In this document: positions 16,963 through 26,378 of the stretch, piece after piece
Numbering within the stretch: position 1 is the first letter of the stretch
Layout of the letters: each line of letters opens with the position of its first letter
DNA from: Nitrogeniibacter mangrovi
GTDB lineage: Bacteria > Pseudomonadota > Gammaproteobacteria > Burkholderiales > Rhodocyclaceae
Assembly: GCF_010983895.1 (NCBI RefSeq)
Contig: NZ_CP048836.1
Span: 4,030,001 to 4,094,000 of the forward strand
DNA: 64,000 nt
Direction: 5' to 3'
Program-made: the position numbers and the translations under genes
The notes under the pieces: generated by a model
Seen by the model: the letters and a program-made list of their open reading frames with translations, nothing else
Database searches by the model: none
What the model was told of the DNA's origin: nothing

Positions 16963-16988
16963 GGGGCGCCTCGGCGCCCCGCTTTTGT
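16963..16988 (+). terminator. Intrinsic terminator after ompW
   Basis: GGGGCGCC-TC-GGCGCCCC (16963-16980) forms an eight-base-pair stem followed by GCTTTTGT. Confidence 0.85.
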
Positions 16989-17052
16989 TGACGGTTGGGA
17001 GTGTTTTTCGGAAGGTGTCAGGCGACGGGAAAGGCGATCTGGAATGCCATCC

Positions 17053-17079
17053 GGCGCAATGCCCTAAGGTTATTGCGCC
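17053..17079. repeat. Palindrome at the left edge of the AT-rich island
   Basis: GGCGCAAT (17053-17060) and ATTGCGCC (17072-17079) enclose an 11-base loop, followed by CTACCCGGG. It lies 27 bases past the stop of the ATPase gene and may be a dispersed palindromic element or the gene's terminator. The GC content changes sharply here. Confidence 0.5.
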
Positions 17080-17105
17080 CTACCCGGGCTTTCTTACAGA
17101 ATCCG

Positions 17106-18785
17106 TCAATCTCCAAAATCCATTGATATTTGATCGTCAAATTCCTTAGTTTTAGTTTCTTCAACAACCTTCTTCCTGTCTGCTTTTGCGGAAATTTGAA
17201 TTTCCTCCAATGTTTGATTTGGATCAAAAATATATTTTGCTTTCCGCAAAATTTCCTTGTTATCTGGCCTCCAAAATTCAATCATTTCAATATCTCTCCT
17301 CATCCGCTCTCCTGTGTATTGACTAATATCCAGCAGAAGAGCTCTGAACACCTTTCCGGTGCGAGTTTTCTCAGTGACCCTCGAGCGAATTTGATGAATC
17401 AACCGCAAGTCGACCAACTCCTGAATAGTGTCGTGCATCTCATCAGTCGCCTCTTGGTCAACTAGGAAGACATTTGCTTTATTCTTTTCCAGGCAAAAAG
17501 CTTTGATTTTTTCAAACATCTGCTCTAGCCGCGCCCTATCTTCCAACGTATCACGCTCAAATTCCTCGCGTTTTGTTTCTCCATAGCTTCCAGCTGCAAC
17601 ATTCACATCCTCAGCCCCCATCTTTGGTCCACGAGCGTGATCTGGAGTCTGAGTTAAGCGCTCCCTGGCTTCATCAATGGAACGGCGAAAAAGGCCTAAA
17701 AAATCCCTAGTAACACCACCAGAAGCAATAACAAGCCTATCTACGCCGCCATCAGCCACGAAGTCTCTGACCTTCGGAGCTTCCGCATCGTTGGCATATG
17801 AGTTCAAAATTTTAAGAAGAAATCCACGGGCTGACGAAAATTTCTCTAGCGTCAGATCAAGATTAATGTCATCTGCATCATCTCCAATCTTTAGACCTAG
17901 CGGTTGAGGGTCGTGCCGGTACCAATTTGATCTATTTTTTATAGTTCCGATTTTGAGCCAAAGGTTGTTATTTTTCGCAATCCTGTGAAAGTAATCAAGA
18001 ATACTGGCTTGATCCTCTCTCTTTAAATGGTATAGATCATCTAAGAACAAGTAACTCGAGTATCCGGAGACACGAGATAACTCTCGAAAGATTCGCTGAT
18101 AGTCGATAATGTGCCTGAGAAGATAATCACTTTTTGATCGCTTCGATTCCTCGACCACCTCCATTGTGGAATTTGCAGCAACCCGTGCTGCAATTTCTTG
18201 CTCAATTTCAGCGGCAACCAAGTCATCACTGACTCCAGCTTTGCCCCTAGATCTTCTCTCCCAATCTTCATTGCGAGCGTGTGCGGTTGTCGTGCGCAGT
18301 CCCGCATCGTCTGCCAAATGAAGCTGCTCCCTAAGTGCTGAAATTTCCTTTGAAATTTCTTGATGCAAAGTCGCAACAGTTACGGGGTCTTTCCTTTTCC
18401 AAAATTGCAGCCGCTTAGCAAGCTCTCTAAATCTATTTCCTCTTTTGTGGTCGATTAGCCAGAGTTCGTATTTGAGGAGCGTTGCAATCAATACGGAAAG
18501 AAGTACATCCGGATAATGGTGCCCCTTGAATGGCTCAAGATCAACGATAGCAATCGGGTGGTTTGCCTTCTCTAGCTCATCTCCTGCTTTAAGGAGCAGG
18601 CTGCTCTTTCCGGAGCCACGACGGCCAAAGATCAGATGGTGCCGTTTTGATTTTGCCCGTCTTAGTGTCCCAGGAGCTGGTTCAATAAATCTCGCGACGT
18701 TTTGAGCAGTTGCTCTAGCACCCTCTTCAACAAGGGTTGAAAGGGTGTCGATTTGCTGACCAAATATCAAAGGTTCGTTCGCCAT
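17106..18785 (-). CDS. Orphan P-loop ATPase on an AT-rich island
   Basis: A 559-residue protein with Walker A GRRGSGKSS (residues 54-62) and a hydrophobic-then-acidic Walker B candidate YLFLDD (245-250). About 110 residues between them are charged and partly helical. The C-terminal half looks like a winged-helix/helical module (EMHDTIQELVDLRLIHQIRSR, TGKVFRALLLDISQYTGERM). It resembles AAA+/STAND-like ATPases of the type often labelled orphan P-loop ATPase or found in defence loci. Base composition and codon use are clearly more A/T-rich than all neighbours, which indicates recent acquisition. The ATG at 18785 follows AGGAAA. No integrase, transposase or partner gene is visible. Function is unknown. 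Confidence 0.85.
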   Translation of the reverse strand: MANEPLIFGQQIDTLSTLVEEGARATAQNVARFIEPAPGTLRRAKSKRHHLIFGRRGSGKSSLLLKAGDELEKANHPIAIVDLEPFKGHHYPDVLLSVLIATLLKYELWLIDHKRGNRFRELAKRLQFWKRKDPVTVATLHQEISKEISALREQLHLADDAGLRTTTAHARNEDWERRSRGKAGVSDDLVAAEIEQEIAARVAANSTMEVVEESKRSKSDYLLRHIIDYQRIFRELSRVSGYSSYLFLDDLYHLKREDQASILDYFHRIAKNNNLWLKIGTIKNRSNWYRHDPQPLGLKIGDDADDINLDLTLEKFSSARGFLLKILNSYANDAEAPKVRDFVADGGVDRLVIASGGVTRDFLGLFRRSIDEARERLTQTPDHARGPKMGAEDVNVAAGSYGETKREEFERDTLEDRARLEQMFEKIKAFCLEKNKANVFLVDQEATDEMHDTIQELVDLRLIHQIRSRVTEKTRTGKVFRALLLDISQYTGERMRRDIEMIEFWRPDNKEILRKAKYIFDPNQTLEEIQISAKADRKKVVEETKTKEFDDQISMDFGD

Positions 18786-19198
18786 TTGGTTTCCTATGTC
18801 CGCGAACAAAAAACATTTCTCCGCCGACTTCTTAAGCCCATGTCCGGCGGCTGCGACATTGCGGAAATAAAGACCGCGCTGAGCATGGCCACCGGTACAA
18901 CCGATAGATACGACGATTGTAAGCACAACGCGGGGCCATGCAAGCGCTTTGCATATGTTAATGGGGTGAAAATTTCTCCGACGGCGACTTGGTTGGCCGT
19001 TCCGCCGCTCGATGCTCCGGTTCCTGTTCCGTCCGTTTCGGCCGCTGCGCCACCCTACGATGGAATGCGTTCAACCTCACCAAACCATTTCCCCCCACAC
19101 CACAAATCCGCCCCGGACGGACTAGACTGGAGGCAGAAGGGGCGGGTGTCGGCGAGTGCCGGTGGTCGCCCCGGCGAACGATCGACAGGAGGTATCCC
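18786..19198. other. Intergenic region with the compositional boundary of the AT-rich island
   Basis: About 410 bases between the divergent ATPase gene and the DUF2789 gene. The first ~200 bases keep the A/T-rich composition and must contain the ATPase promoter; from about 18985 the sequence returns to the high GC of the host. No gene, tRNA, direct repeat or attachment site was recognised. Confidence 0.4.
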
Positions 19199-19429
19199 AT
19201 GGAAAAACCGGTTCACAGCATGAGCAGCCTGTTCGCGCAGCTGGGTCTGCCCAGCGACGCGATTTCGATCGGCCAGTTCATCGAGACCCATCGGCCTCTG
19301 CCGGACGGCATGCGTCTGGCCGAGGCGCCGTTCTGGACGCCTTCGCAGGCCAGTTTCCTGCGCGAGGAGTGGGTGGAGGATGCGGACTGGGCGATGGTGA
19401 TCGACGAGCTCAACGCCGAGCTGCACTGA
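19199..19429 (+). CDS. DUF2789 family protein
   Basis: A 76-residue protein with the family pattern SLFAQLGLP, IGQFIETHRPLP, APFWTPSQASFL and a C-terminal DADWAMVIDELNAEL. The family is small, acidic and of unknown function. The ATG at 19199 follows AGGAGG. It lies beside, but is not part of, the rnf gene set. Confidence 0.88.
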   Translation: MEKPVHSMSSLFAQLGLPSDAISIGQFIETHRPLPDGMRLAEAPFWTPSQASFLREEWVEDADWAMVIDELNAELH

Positions 19430-19458
19430 GCCGCGCCGTTCGGGCCGCGCCGGCCCGT

Positions 19459-20400
19459 TCAGAAGTACATGGCGGCCACGGCGGTGAGCCGGCCGCCATG
19501 CAGGACGGGCACGGCCACCACCGCGTCCAGCGTGGCCCGCTGTGCCGAACGGGCGATGGGGTCGCTGCCTTCGCCCACGTGATGGCCGATCTGCGGCCGG
19601 CCGGTGCGCAGCACGTTGCCCAGCGCGCCCTGGCCGGACTCGATGCGCACGAAGTAGTGGTCGTGGTCGAAGCCGGGGCTGCGGTCGCAGTCGCCGCCTT
19701 CGAACACCAGGGTCTTGTGGGCGGCGTCGGGCACCCACACCTCGAAGCGGTGGGCGATGGGCGTGCCCAGCGCGGACAGGAAGGTGATCACGTAGTGCTG
19801 GCCGTCCAGGTAGGGCGAGGGCAGGCCGATGCCCTTGTTGATGCCGACCGAGAGCGCCTCTTCGGCGCGCAGGAAGCGGGTGGAGTAGCCCAGGTCGCCC
19901 ATCACGATGGGCAGCTGCTGCTTCCACACCAGGCCGGGCAGGCCGAAGCCGGGGCGGAAGCTGATGTGGCGGGAGATCCACTCGAAGCCCTCCGCGTGAC
20001 CGAAGTAGCCATCCACCAGCGACATTTCGAGCGACACCTCGGGGGCGTTGTGCCACAGCTCGATGGCGCCCACGTGGGCGGCGTCATCGCCACAGAAGAA
20101 CACCACCACCGCCGCCAGCAGGTCGCCGGCGAAGATCGGCAGCGCCACCGCGCAGGTGAGCCCCGCGTTGGCAGCCGCCTCGCTGCGGACGAAGTAGGAT
20201 TCGTGCAGATCGCGCAGGACGATGGGGTGGCGCTGCGCCCAGGCCTTGCCGGGCAGCCCCTCGTCATAGCCGAAGCAGGCTTTCTCGCTCACCAGGCGGA
20301 AGTGCTCGAGGCCGCCGTAGAGCCCGTCCTGGAATTCGAGCACGGTGCCGTCGCGCGATGGCGTCCAGATCTCGACCACGCGAATGAAGGTCCGCATCAT
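19459..20400 (-). CDS. Two-GAF-domain protein at the end of the rnf region
   Basis: A 313-residue protein made of two GAF-like modules. The first contains LVSEKACFGYDEGLPGKAWAQ, LPIFAGDLLAAVVVFFCGDD. The second contains FRPGFGLPGLVWKQQLPIVM and AVPVLHGGRLTAVAAMYF. GAF domains bind small molecules or act as dimerisation/sensor modules. No output domain or HTH is present, so it would act through a partner. It follows the unknown gene at 20608 by ~200 bases, downstream of rnf on the same strand. GGGAGAGGACC precedes the start. Confidence 0.8.
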   Translation of the reverse strand: MMRTFIRVVEIWTPSRDGTVLEFQDGLYGGLEHFRLVSEKACFGYDEGLPGKAWAQRHPIVLRDLHESYFVRSEAAANAGLTCAVALPIFAGDLLAAVVVFFCGDDAAHVGAIELWHNAPEVSLEMSLVDGYFGHAEGFEWISRHISFRPGFGLPGLVWKQQLPIVMGDLGYSTRFLRAEEALSVGINKGIGLPSPYLDGQHYVITFLSALGTPIAHRFEVWVPDAAHKTLVFEGGDCDRSPGFDHDHYFVRIESGQGALGNVLRTGRPQIGHHVGEGSDPIARSAQRATLDAVVAVPVLHGGRLTAVAAMYF

Positions 20401-20607
20401 GGTCCTCTCCCTTCGTCGATCCCGGGGATTCCGAAGCGAGATCCATGCCGATCGTCATATGACGAAATCACGCCAAAATGCAGCCAATGTCATGCAATGG
20501 CCGCCAATTGACGGGATCGAGCAGACCGAACGCGGGCTTCGACGCACCAGCGCGGTGCGCGCAGGCGCACCGAACGCCCGTCCACCGCCGTTCGCACAGG
20601 CCGAGCC

Positions 20608-20979
20608 TCATGCGGCCACCGGCAGATCGAACAGCCCCTCGCGCCGGATCCGTGCCTTGAAGGCCTTCATCACCGGCCGCGAGAGCATGGATTCGGCCAG
20701 CACCCGGCGCTCGTAGATCATCAGCCGGAAGGCCTCGTCCTCGCGTTCGCACCCTTCGGCGATCAGGGCATGCGCCGCGGCGCCGAAGCGCTGCGCGGGC
20801 AGGGCGCGCGTGGCCGCGTAGAGCAGCGCCATCACCCGCTTCTCTTCCGGCGCCATCCTGCATTTGCCGTCGAGGATCTTGAGCATCACGGTGATGGCGC
20901 AGTCCACCTCGCCCGGGGCGAAGGCCCGCGCCGCGACCCAGCGCGCCACCGCGCCGCCGTCGTCCTCAATCGTCGTCAC
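20608..20979 (-). CDS. Unknown protein coupled to rnfH
   Basis: A 123-residue, largely helical protein that I do not recognise. It starts with GTG inside the rnfH coding sequence (14-base overlap), so the two are translationally coupled. Segments include CAITVMLKILDGKCRM, KRVMALLYAATRALP and EAFRLMIYERRVLAESMLSRP. No membrane segment or metal-binding motif is seen. As the last gene of the rnf run it may be involved in Rnf assembly, which is inference from position. Confidence 0.72.
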   Translation of the reverse strand: MTTIEDDGGAVARWVAARAFAPGEVDCAITVMLKILDGKCRMAPEEKRVMALLYAATRALPAQRFGAAAHALIAEGCEREDEAFRLMIYERRVLAESMLSRPVMKAFKARIRREGLFDLPVAA

Positions 20980-21241
20980 CGTCCTGGTCCTTGCGCGGCA
21001 CGGTGGCGGGGTCGCAGATGATGGCGCGGTAGATCTCGACCCGGTCGCCCGGCTTGAGCGCGGCGTCGAGCTTCACCAGGCGGCCGAACACGCCCACCTT
21101 CTGCGCCGACAGGTCGATGTGCGGGAACTGCTGGAGGACGCCGGAGCGCTCGATGGCCTCGGCCACGGTGCTCTCGTCGGGCACCTCGAGGGTCATCCAC
21201 ACCTGCTGGCCGGGCTCGGAATAGGCCACACCGATCTGCAT
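20966..21241 (-). CDS. rnfH: RnfH-family ubiquitin-like protein
   Basis: A 91-residue RnfH/UPF0125 protein with the beta-grasp fold: MQIGVAYSEPGQQVWMTLEV, STVAEAIERSGV, QKVGVFGRLVKLDAALKPGDRVEIYRA. RnfH is often encoded with nif-type rnf genes, but its function is undefined. The C-terminus is acidic (DQDGDDD). It follows rnfE by 36 bases. Confidence 0.92.
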   Translation of the reverse strand: MQIGVAYSEPGQQVWMTLEVPDESTVAEAIERSGVLQQFPHIDLSAQKVGVFGRLVKLDAALKPGDRVEIYRAIICDPATVPRKDQDGDDD

Positions 21242-21277
21242 GTCGTGTTCCTCATCTGGGGCGGGATCGAAGCCGCC

Positions 21278-21964
21278 CTACGCGGTGGCGGCATCCGCCG
21301 GCTCGGCTGGCGCGACACGCGCGGCGCGCGCGTCGAGCCGGGCGTCGATCAGGCGCTTGCCCGCGAGCATGAAGCCGAGCACCGCGAAGGCCCCCGGCGG
21401 CAAAATCATGAGCAGGGCGCCGCCGTAGCCGGGCACCTTCACCTCGAGAAAGCCGAAGGCCGGCCCGAGCAGGTTGGAGGCCTGGGCGAACAGGGTGCCG
21501 GCGCCGAGAAACTCGCGCACCAGGCCGATGGCGGTCATCGCGCCGGTCATGCCCAGGCCGATGGCCAGCCCGTCCACCAGCGAGGGCAGCACGCCGGCGC
21601 GCGCGGCGAAGGCCTCGGCGCGGCCGAGGATGGCGCAGTTGACCACGATGAGCGCGATGAACAGCCCCAGCACCTTGTACAGGTCGTGCAGCCAGGCGTT
21701 CATGACCATGTCCACCAGGGTGACCAGGGTGGCGATGAGGACGATGAACACCGGAATGCGCACTTCGGTGCTGACGAAGTTGCGGATCATCGACACCAGC
21801 ACGTTGGAGACCACCAGCACCGCCGTACTCGCCAAGCCCATGCCCAGCCCGTTGGTGCCGCTGGTGGTCACCGCCATGGTGGGGCACAGCGCCAGCATCT
21901 GCGCCATGACCACGTTGTTGTCCCACACGCCCTCGCGGAGGATACGCGAATAACCGGTGCTCAT
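21278..21964 (-). CDS. rnfE: Electron transport complex subunit RnfE
   Basis: A 228-residue integral membrane protein with about six helices, homologous to NqrD. Motifs: REGVWDNNVVMAQMLALCPTMAVTTS, RIPVFIVLIATLVTLVDMVMNA, VVNCAILGRAEAFAA. RnfA and RnfE together hold a membrane Fe-S cluster, and the conserved LALCPTMA and NCAILGRAEAFA cysteines are present. The start overlaps the rnfG stop by ATGA. The stop codon lies within a short repeat-like sequence. Confidence 0.95.
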   Translation of the reverse strand: MSTGYSRILREGVWDNNVVMAQMLALCPTMAVTTSGTNGLGMGLASTAVLVVSNVLVSMIRNFVSTEVRIPVFIVLIATLVTLVDMVMNAWLHDLYKVLGLFIALIVVNCAILGRAEAFAARAGVLPSLVDGLAIGLGMTGAMTAIGLVREFLGAGTLFAQASNLLGPAFGFLEVKVPGYGGALLMILPPGAFAVLGFMLAGKRLIDARLDARAARVAPAEPADAATA

Positions 21965-22608
21965 CGGGGGTCTCCCAGAATCTGCTGGCGGTGCGCCTCG
22001 AAGAACAGCAGCCCGCCCTTGACCGCCTTGACTACCGCCCGCGGGGTGATGGTGGCGCCGGTGAGCTGGTCGAACGCGCCGCCGTCCTTCTTCACCGCCC
22101 AGCGGGCAGGCTTGGGGTCGTCCAGCGAGTGGCCGTCGAAGCCGAGAATCCACGTCGACTTGGCGATCTCGATGCGGTCGCCCAGGCCCGGCGTCTCCGC
22201 ATGCTTGAGCACGCGCACGCCGAGGATGCGGCCGCTCAGGTCCACCGCCATCATCAGCTGCACGTCGGACGAATAGCCGTAGCCGGACACCTGGAACATG
22301 GCGCCGTCCACCGCGCCGCCCTTGCGGGCGCGATACACGGTCACCGCCCCGCCCTCGCCGGTCACGCGCACGGTGTCGTGGAGAAAGTCGTTGTCGGCAA
22401 AGCCGGCGGGCAGCACCTCGATGAGCGACTGGCGCAGGTCGTTGGCTTCCGCGGCCGCGATCGGCCCGGTGGTGAGCCGGGAGGCGAGCGCCAGCGCACC
22501 GCTGGCCAGCAGCGCGACGATGCCGAGCATGACGCCCGGCACCAGCGCCTCGCGGGCGGCGAGCGCGGGGGCCACGGGTTCGACCGGGGATTGGACAGGA
22601 TCGTGCAT
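21961..22608 (-). CDS. rnfG: Electron transport complex subunit RnfG
   Basis: A 215-residue subunit with one N-terminal membrane anchor (about residues 25-46) and a periplasmic FMN-binding domain. The covalent-flavin motif TGATIT (within QLTGATITPRAVV) is intact, so FMN would attach to its last threonine. Other motifs are GYGYSSDVQLMMAVD and HAETPGLGDRIE. It follows rnfD by two bases. Confidence 0.95.
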   Translation of the reverse strand: MHDPVQSPVEPVAPALAAREALVPGVMLGIVALLASGALALASRLTTGPIAAAEANDLRQSLIEVLPAGFADNDFLHDTVRVTGEGGAVTVYRARKGGAVDGAMFQVSGYGYSSDVQLMMAVDLSGRILGVRVLKHAETPGLGDRIEIAKSTWILGFDGHSLDDPKPARWAVKKDGGAFDQLTGATITPRAVVKAVKGGLLFFEAHRQQILGDPR

Positions 22609-22610
22609 GC

Positions 22611-23705
22611 TCAGCTCGCCTCCCGCGCCGGGATGTCGAGGGGCCGGCCACGCCGGTCGCGCCCGAGGATGCGCGGCTTCACGTAGCGGTCGATGATCGG
22701 CGTCATCGCGTTCATGAGCAGCACCGAAAAGCCCACCCCTTCCGGGTAGCCGCCGAAGCTGCGGATGATCCACGCCAGCACGCCGATGGCGAAACCGAAG
22801 ATCAGCTGCCCGGCGCGGGTGTTCGGCGAGCTCACATAGTCGGTGGCGATGAAGAAGGCGCCGAGCATGGCCGCGCCGGAGAGCAGATGCACCTCGGGCG
22901 CCAGGTAGTGCCCCGGATCGATGGCGTGGGCGATGCCCGCCGGCACCGCCAGCCCCGCCAGCACCGCCACCGGCACCTGCCAGGAGATCAGCCCGCCGAG
23001 CAGCAGGAACAGGCCGCCGCCGGCCAGCAGCAGGGTGGACGATTCGCCCAGGCTGCCCGGACGCAGCCCGGTCCAGCTCACCAGGTCGCCCCCCTGGCCC
23101 ATGACCGCGAACAGATCGACCCCGCGCGCCAGCTCGGTCTTGGCATGGCCGAGCAGGGTGGCGCTGGTGATCGCGTCGGGCACCGGATGGAGGCCGAGGA
23201 AGATGCGCAGGCCCTCGAGCAGATCGGGCGCGGCGGCGTGCATGACCGACAGCGGCTGCACCCAGGTGGTCATCGGCACCGGGAAGGACACCAGCAGCGC
23301 CACCCGCGCCACCATGGCGGGGTTGAACACGTTCTGCCCCAGACCGCCGAACACCTGCTTGCCGATGACGATGGCGACGAAGCCGCCGACCACCGCGATC
23401 CACCACGGCGCCCAGGGCGGCAGCGTCATCGCCAGCAGCCAGCCGGTGAGCGCGGCGGAGCCGTCCCACAGGGTGGCGCGCACGGCGCGCGCGCCGGCCA
23501 GGCGCAGGCACAGGGCCTCCCAGCCGAGGCAGGCGGCGATGGTGGCGCTCCACAGGAAGAAGGCCGGCCAGCCGTAGAGCCAGAAGCCGAACAGGGTGGC
23601 CGGCACCAGCGCCAGCTGCACCCGCCGCATGGTGCGCCCGACCGAGCCGCCCCCGTGGGCGTGCGGCGAGGCGACCGGGGTGTCGGTGAGGGCGAGCGGG
23701 TTCAT
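22611..23705 (-). CDS. rnfD: Electron transport complex subunit RnfD
   Basis: A 364-residue polytopic membrane protein, homologue of NqrB. It has the flavinylation site TSATLL (in VPDAITSATLLGHAK) and GGLGQNVFNPAMVARVALLVSFP, plus FFIATDYVSSPNTRAGQLIFG and IIRSFGGYPEGVGFSVLLMN. It forms the membrane electron path with RnfG and RnfE. The start overlaps the rnfC stop by ATGA. Confidence 0.95.
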   Translation of the reverse strand: MNPLALTDTPVASPHAHGGGSVGRTMRRVQLALVPATLFGFWLYGWPAFFLWSATIAACLGWEALCLRLAGARAVRATLWDGSAALTGWLLAMTLPPWAPWWIAVVGGFVAIVIGKQVFGGLGQNVFNPAMVARVALLVSFPVPMTTWVQPLSVMHAAAPDLLEGLRIFLGLHPVPDAITSATLLGHAKTELARGVDLFAVMGQGGDLVSWTGLRPGSLGESSTLLLAGGGLFLLLGGLISWQVPVAVLAGLAVPAGIAHAIDPGHYLAPEVHLLSGAAMLGAFFIATDYVSSPNTRAGQLIFGFAIGVLAWIIRSFGGYPEGVGFSVLLMNAMTPIIDRYVKPRILGRDRRGRPLDIPAREAS

Positions 23706-25218
23706 GCCGACACCCCCTCGGCGGGGGTGGCGGCCGGTCGGGCGGCGGCCTCCCGGGCCTCGCGCTCGGCCTTGCGCCGCGCCGCGGCCTCGGCCTTCTC
23801 GCGCTTGTCGCGCTCGACGCGCTCGCGCTTCTGTTCGGCCAGTTTCCGGGTGGCGTCGGTGCGCAGCCGGGCGCGCTCCTGCGCGGCCAGCTCGCCCTTG
23901 GCATGGACGAAGTACTGCACCAGCGGAATCCGCGAGGGGCACACGAAGGCGCAGCAACCGCAGGCGATGCAGTCCTTGAGGCCGATGTCCACCGCCTCGG
24001 CGAGGGCGTCGTTGCGGATGCGCGCGCTCATCTCCAGCGGCAGCAGGCCGGCCGGGCAGGCCTGCACGCAGCTGCCGCAGCGGATGCACGGGTCGGGCGC
24101 CTGGGCGGCCACCTCGTCGGCGTCCAGCGCCAGGATGCCGCTCGTGCCCTTGACCACCGGCACCCGCCAGTGGGGCATCTGCTGGCCCATCATGGGGCCG
24201 CCGAGCACCCGGCGCGCCAGGCCCACGCCTTCGCCCTTGAGGCCGCCGGCGAAGGCGATCACCGCCTCGGCCAGGGTGCCCAGGCGCACCTCGATGTTGC
24301 CCGGCGCCTTCATGCAGTTGCCGTTGAGGGTGACCAGGCGGGCGATCAGCGGCTTGCCCTCGACCACCGCGGCGCGCACCGCGCGGGCCGTGCCCACGTT
24401 GTGCACCACCACGCCGATGTCGGCGGGGCGGCCGTCGGCCGGCATCTCGATGCCGGTGAGCACGCCGATGAGCTGCTTCTCCGAGCCCATGGGATAGCGC
24501 GCCGGCACCGGGCACACCTGCACCGCCGGCTGCACCGCGGCCGCCGCGCGCATGGCGGCGATGGCCTCGGGCTTGTTGTCCTCGATGCCCACCCGCGCGG
24601 TGCCGGCGCCGGTGGCACGCAGCATGAGCACGATGCCGTCGACGATCTGCGCCGCGTCGTCGCGCATCTGGCGATCGTCGCAGGACAGGTAGGGCTCGCA
24701 TTCGCCGCCGTTGATGATGAGGGTGTGCACCCCGGCCTTGCGCGCGCCGCCGAGCTTGACCGCCGAGGGAAAGGCGGCGCCGCCCAGGCCGACGATGCCG
24801 GCGTCGAGCACGCGCCGGGCGATCTCGTCCGGGTCGAGCGCGAAGGGATCGTCGCAGGGCGTGAGCGGCCCCCAGGCGTCCTCGCCGTCGGCGCTGAGCA
24901 CGATCGCCGGCAGGGTGAGGCCCGACGGATGGGGCGCGGTGATCTCGGTGATGGCGGTGACGGTGCCGGAGGTGGGCGCATGGAGGGGGCCGAGATCATG
25001 CCGGCCGGGTCGGCCAGGCGCTCGCCCTTCTTCACCGCCTGACCGACCCTCACGATCGGCCGCGCCGGCGCGCCCAGGTGCTGCTGCAGGGGCAGGTAGA
25101 GCACCTCGGGCACCGGCATCACCCGGGTCGGCGCATCGGCGGCGGGGCGCTTGCGGTCGTCGGGGTGCACGCCCCAGTCCGGTCCGCGAAAGGCCTTGAA
25201 GCGGTTCATGAATCCCAT
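23702..25218 (-). pseudogene. rnfC: rnfC, interrupted by a one-base deletion (frameshift near 24985)
   Basis: RnfC is the NADH/FMN-binding, 2[4Fe-4S] peripheral subunit. The N-terminal part is in one frame from ATG 25218 (GAGGAG upstream): MGFMNRFKAFRG, PLQQHLGAPARPIVRVGQ, DPAGMISAP. The rest is in another frame: GTVTAITEI, LGGAAFPSAVKL, NGGECEPYLSCDDRQM, then two CxxCxxCxxxC motifs (PCIRCGSCVQACP; DCIACGCCAFVCP). At 24981-24992 the expected ISAP-x-HAPTSGT reads ISAPSMRP because one base is missing. The span of 1517 bases is one short of 506 codons. No other stop interrupts it. A sequencing error in the G-rich run is as likely as a real mutation. Confidence 0.85.
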
Positions 25219-25229
25219 GGTCGCGCTCC

Positions 25230-25757
25230 TCAGGCCAGCGCCGGCTTGGGCATGACCCAGTGCTGCAGGGTCACCGGCACCGGGCGCATGGCCAGCGCCT
25301 CGGTGGGGCATTTGGCCACGCAGGCCTCGCAGCCGGTGCACGCGTCGCGCATCACGTTGTGGATCTGCTTGGCGGCGCCGACGATGGCATCGGTGGGGCA
25401 CACCTTGCTGCAGCGGCAGCAGCCGATGCACAGCTCTTCGGCCACGGCGGCGATCTTCGGGCCGTCGTCCGCCAGGCCGCTCAGGTCGACGCTGAGCCCG
25501 AGCTTGGCGGCGATGGCGGCGGCCAGCGCCTTGCCGCCGGGCGGGCAGCAGGTGGCCGGAGCAGCGCCGTCCACGATCGCCTCGGCCGCGCCGGTGCAGC
25601 CGGGAAAGCCGCACTGGCCGCAGTTGGAGCCGGGCATCATGTCCACCAGCTCCTCGACGATCGGGTTGCCCTCGACACGGAGCAGGCGGTTGGCCAGACC
25701 GAGCAGGACGCCCAGGGCGGCACCGAGAAGGGTCAGGCTGGCGACGGCGGCAAACAT
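25230..25757 (-). CDS. rnfB: Electron transport complex subunit RnfB
   Basis: A 175-residue subunit with an N-terminal membrane anchor (about residues 2-24). A four-Cys cluster motif follows ([19 protein letters not shown], with a further Cys in TCCPPGG). Two [4Fe-4S] motifs come next ([36 protein letters not shown]). It is the ferredoxin-facing subunit of the complex. TAGGAGG precedes the start. It lies 11 bases after rnfA. Confidence 0.95.
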   Translation of the reverse strand: MFAAVASLTLLGAALGVLLGLANRLLRVEGNPIVEELVDMMPGSNCGQCGFPGCTGAAEAIVDGAAPATCCPPGGKALAAAIAAKLGLSVDLSGLADDGPKIAAVAEELCIGCCRCSKVCPTDAIVGAAKQIHNVMRDACTGCEACVAKCPTEALAMRPVPVTLQHWVMPKPALA

Positions 25758-25768
25758 GTCCGGTCCTC

Positions 25769-26347
25769 CTACACTTTCATGCCCGAAAAGCCCATGAAGG
25801 CCAGGGCCAGGAGACTGATGGTGACGAAGGCGATGGGCGCGCCGGCGAAGGCGGCGGGCACCCGCGCCAGGGCGATGCGCTCGCGCAGGCCGGCGAAAAT
25901 CGCCAGCACCAGCGAGAAGCCCACCGCGGAACCGAAGCCGTAGAGCAGGCTGCGGAAGAAGCCGGCGTGCTCGGCGACATTGAGCAGGGCCACCCCCAGC
26001 ACCGCGCAGTTGGTCGTGATGAGCGGCAGGTAGATGCCCAGCGACTGGTACAGCGCCGGGCTGGTCTTCTTGACGAACATCTCGGTGAACTGCACCACCG
26101 AGGCGATCACGAGGATGAAGGTGAGGATGCGCAGGTAGCCCAGGCCGAAGGGCTTCAGCAGCCAGTTCTCGAGCATCCACGAGGCCGCCGCCGCGAGCGT
26201 GAGCACGAAGGTGGTGGCCATGCCCATGCCCAGCGCGCTGTCCATCTTGCGCGACACGCCCATGGTCGGGCACAGGCCGAGGAACTTGACCAGCACGACG
26301 TTGTTGACCAGGGCGGTCGAGAGGATGAATAGCAGGATGTCATTCAT
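25769..26347 (-). CDS. rnfA: Electron transport complex subunit RnfA
   Basis: A 192-residue membrane protein with about six helices, homologue of NqrE. Motifs: [49 protein letters not shown]. It is the first gene of the rnfABCDGE-H operon, behind a sigma-54 promoter, which marks this Rnf as nitrogen-fixation specific. Rnf uses the ion-motive force and NADH to reduce ferredoxin/flavodoxin for nitrogenase. The start MNDILLF at 26347 gives family length. Confidence 0.95.
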   Translation of the reverse strand: MNDILLFILSTALVNNVVLVKFLGLCPTMGVSRKMDSALGMGMATTFVLTLAAAASWMLENWLLKPFGLGYLRILTFILVIASVVQFTEMFVKKTSPALYQSLGIYLPLITTNCAVLGVALLNVAEHAGFFRSLLYGFGSAVGFSLVLAIFAGLRERIALARVPAAFAGAPIAFVTISLLALAFMGFSGMKV

Positions 26348-26378
26348 GGCGATGGCTCCGGGTGTCGCCCTCGACGTT

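Noticed and set aside
23702-25218. Programmed frameshifting in rnfC
   Set aside because: No slippery heptamer or downstream pseudoknot is evident and rnfC is not known to use frameshifting. A plain indel or consensus error is simpler.
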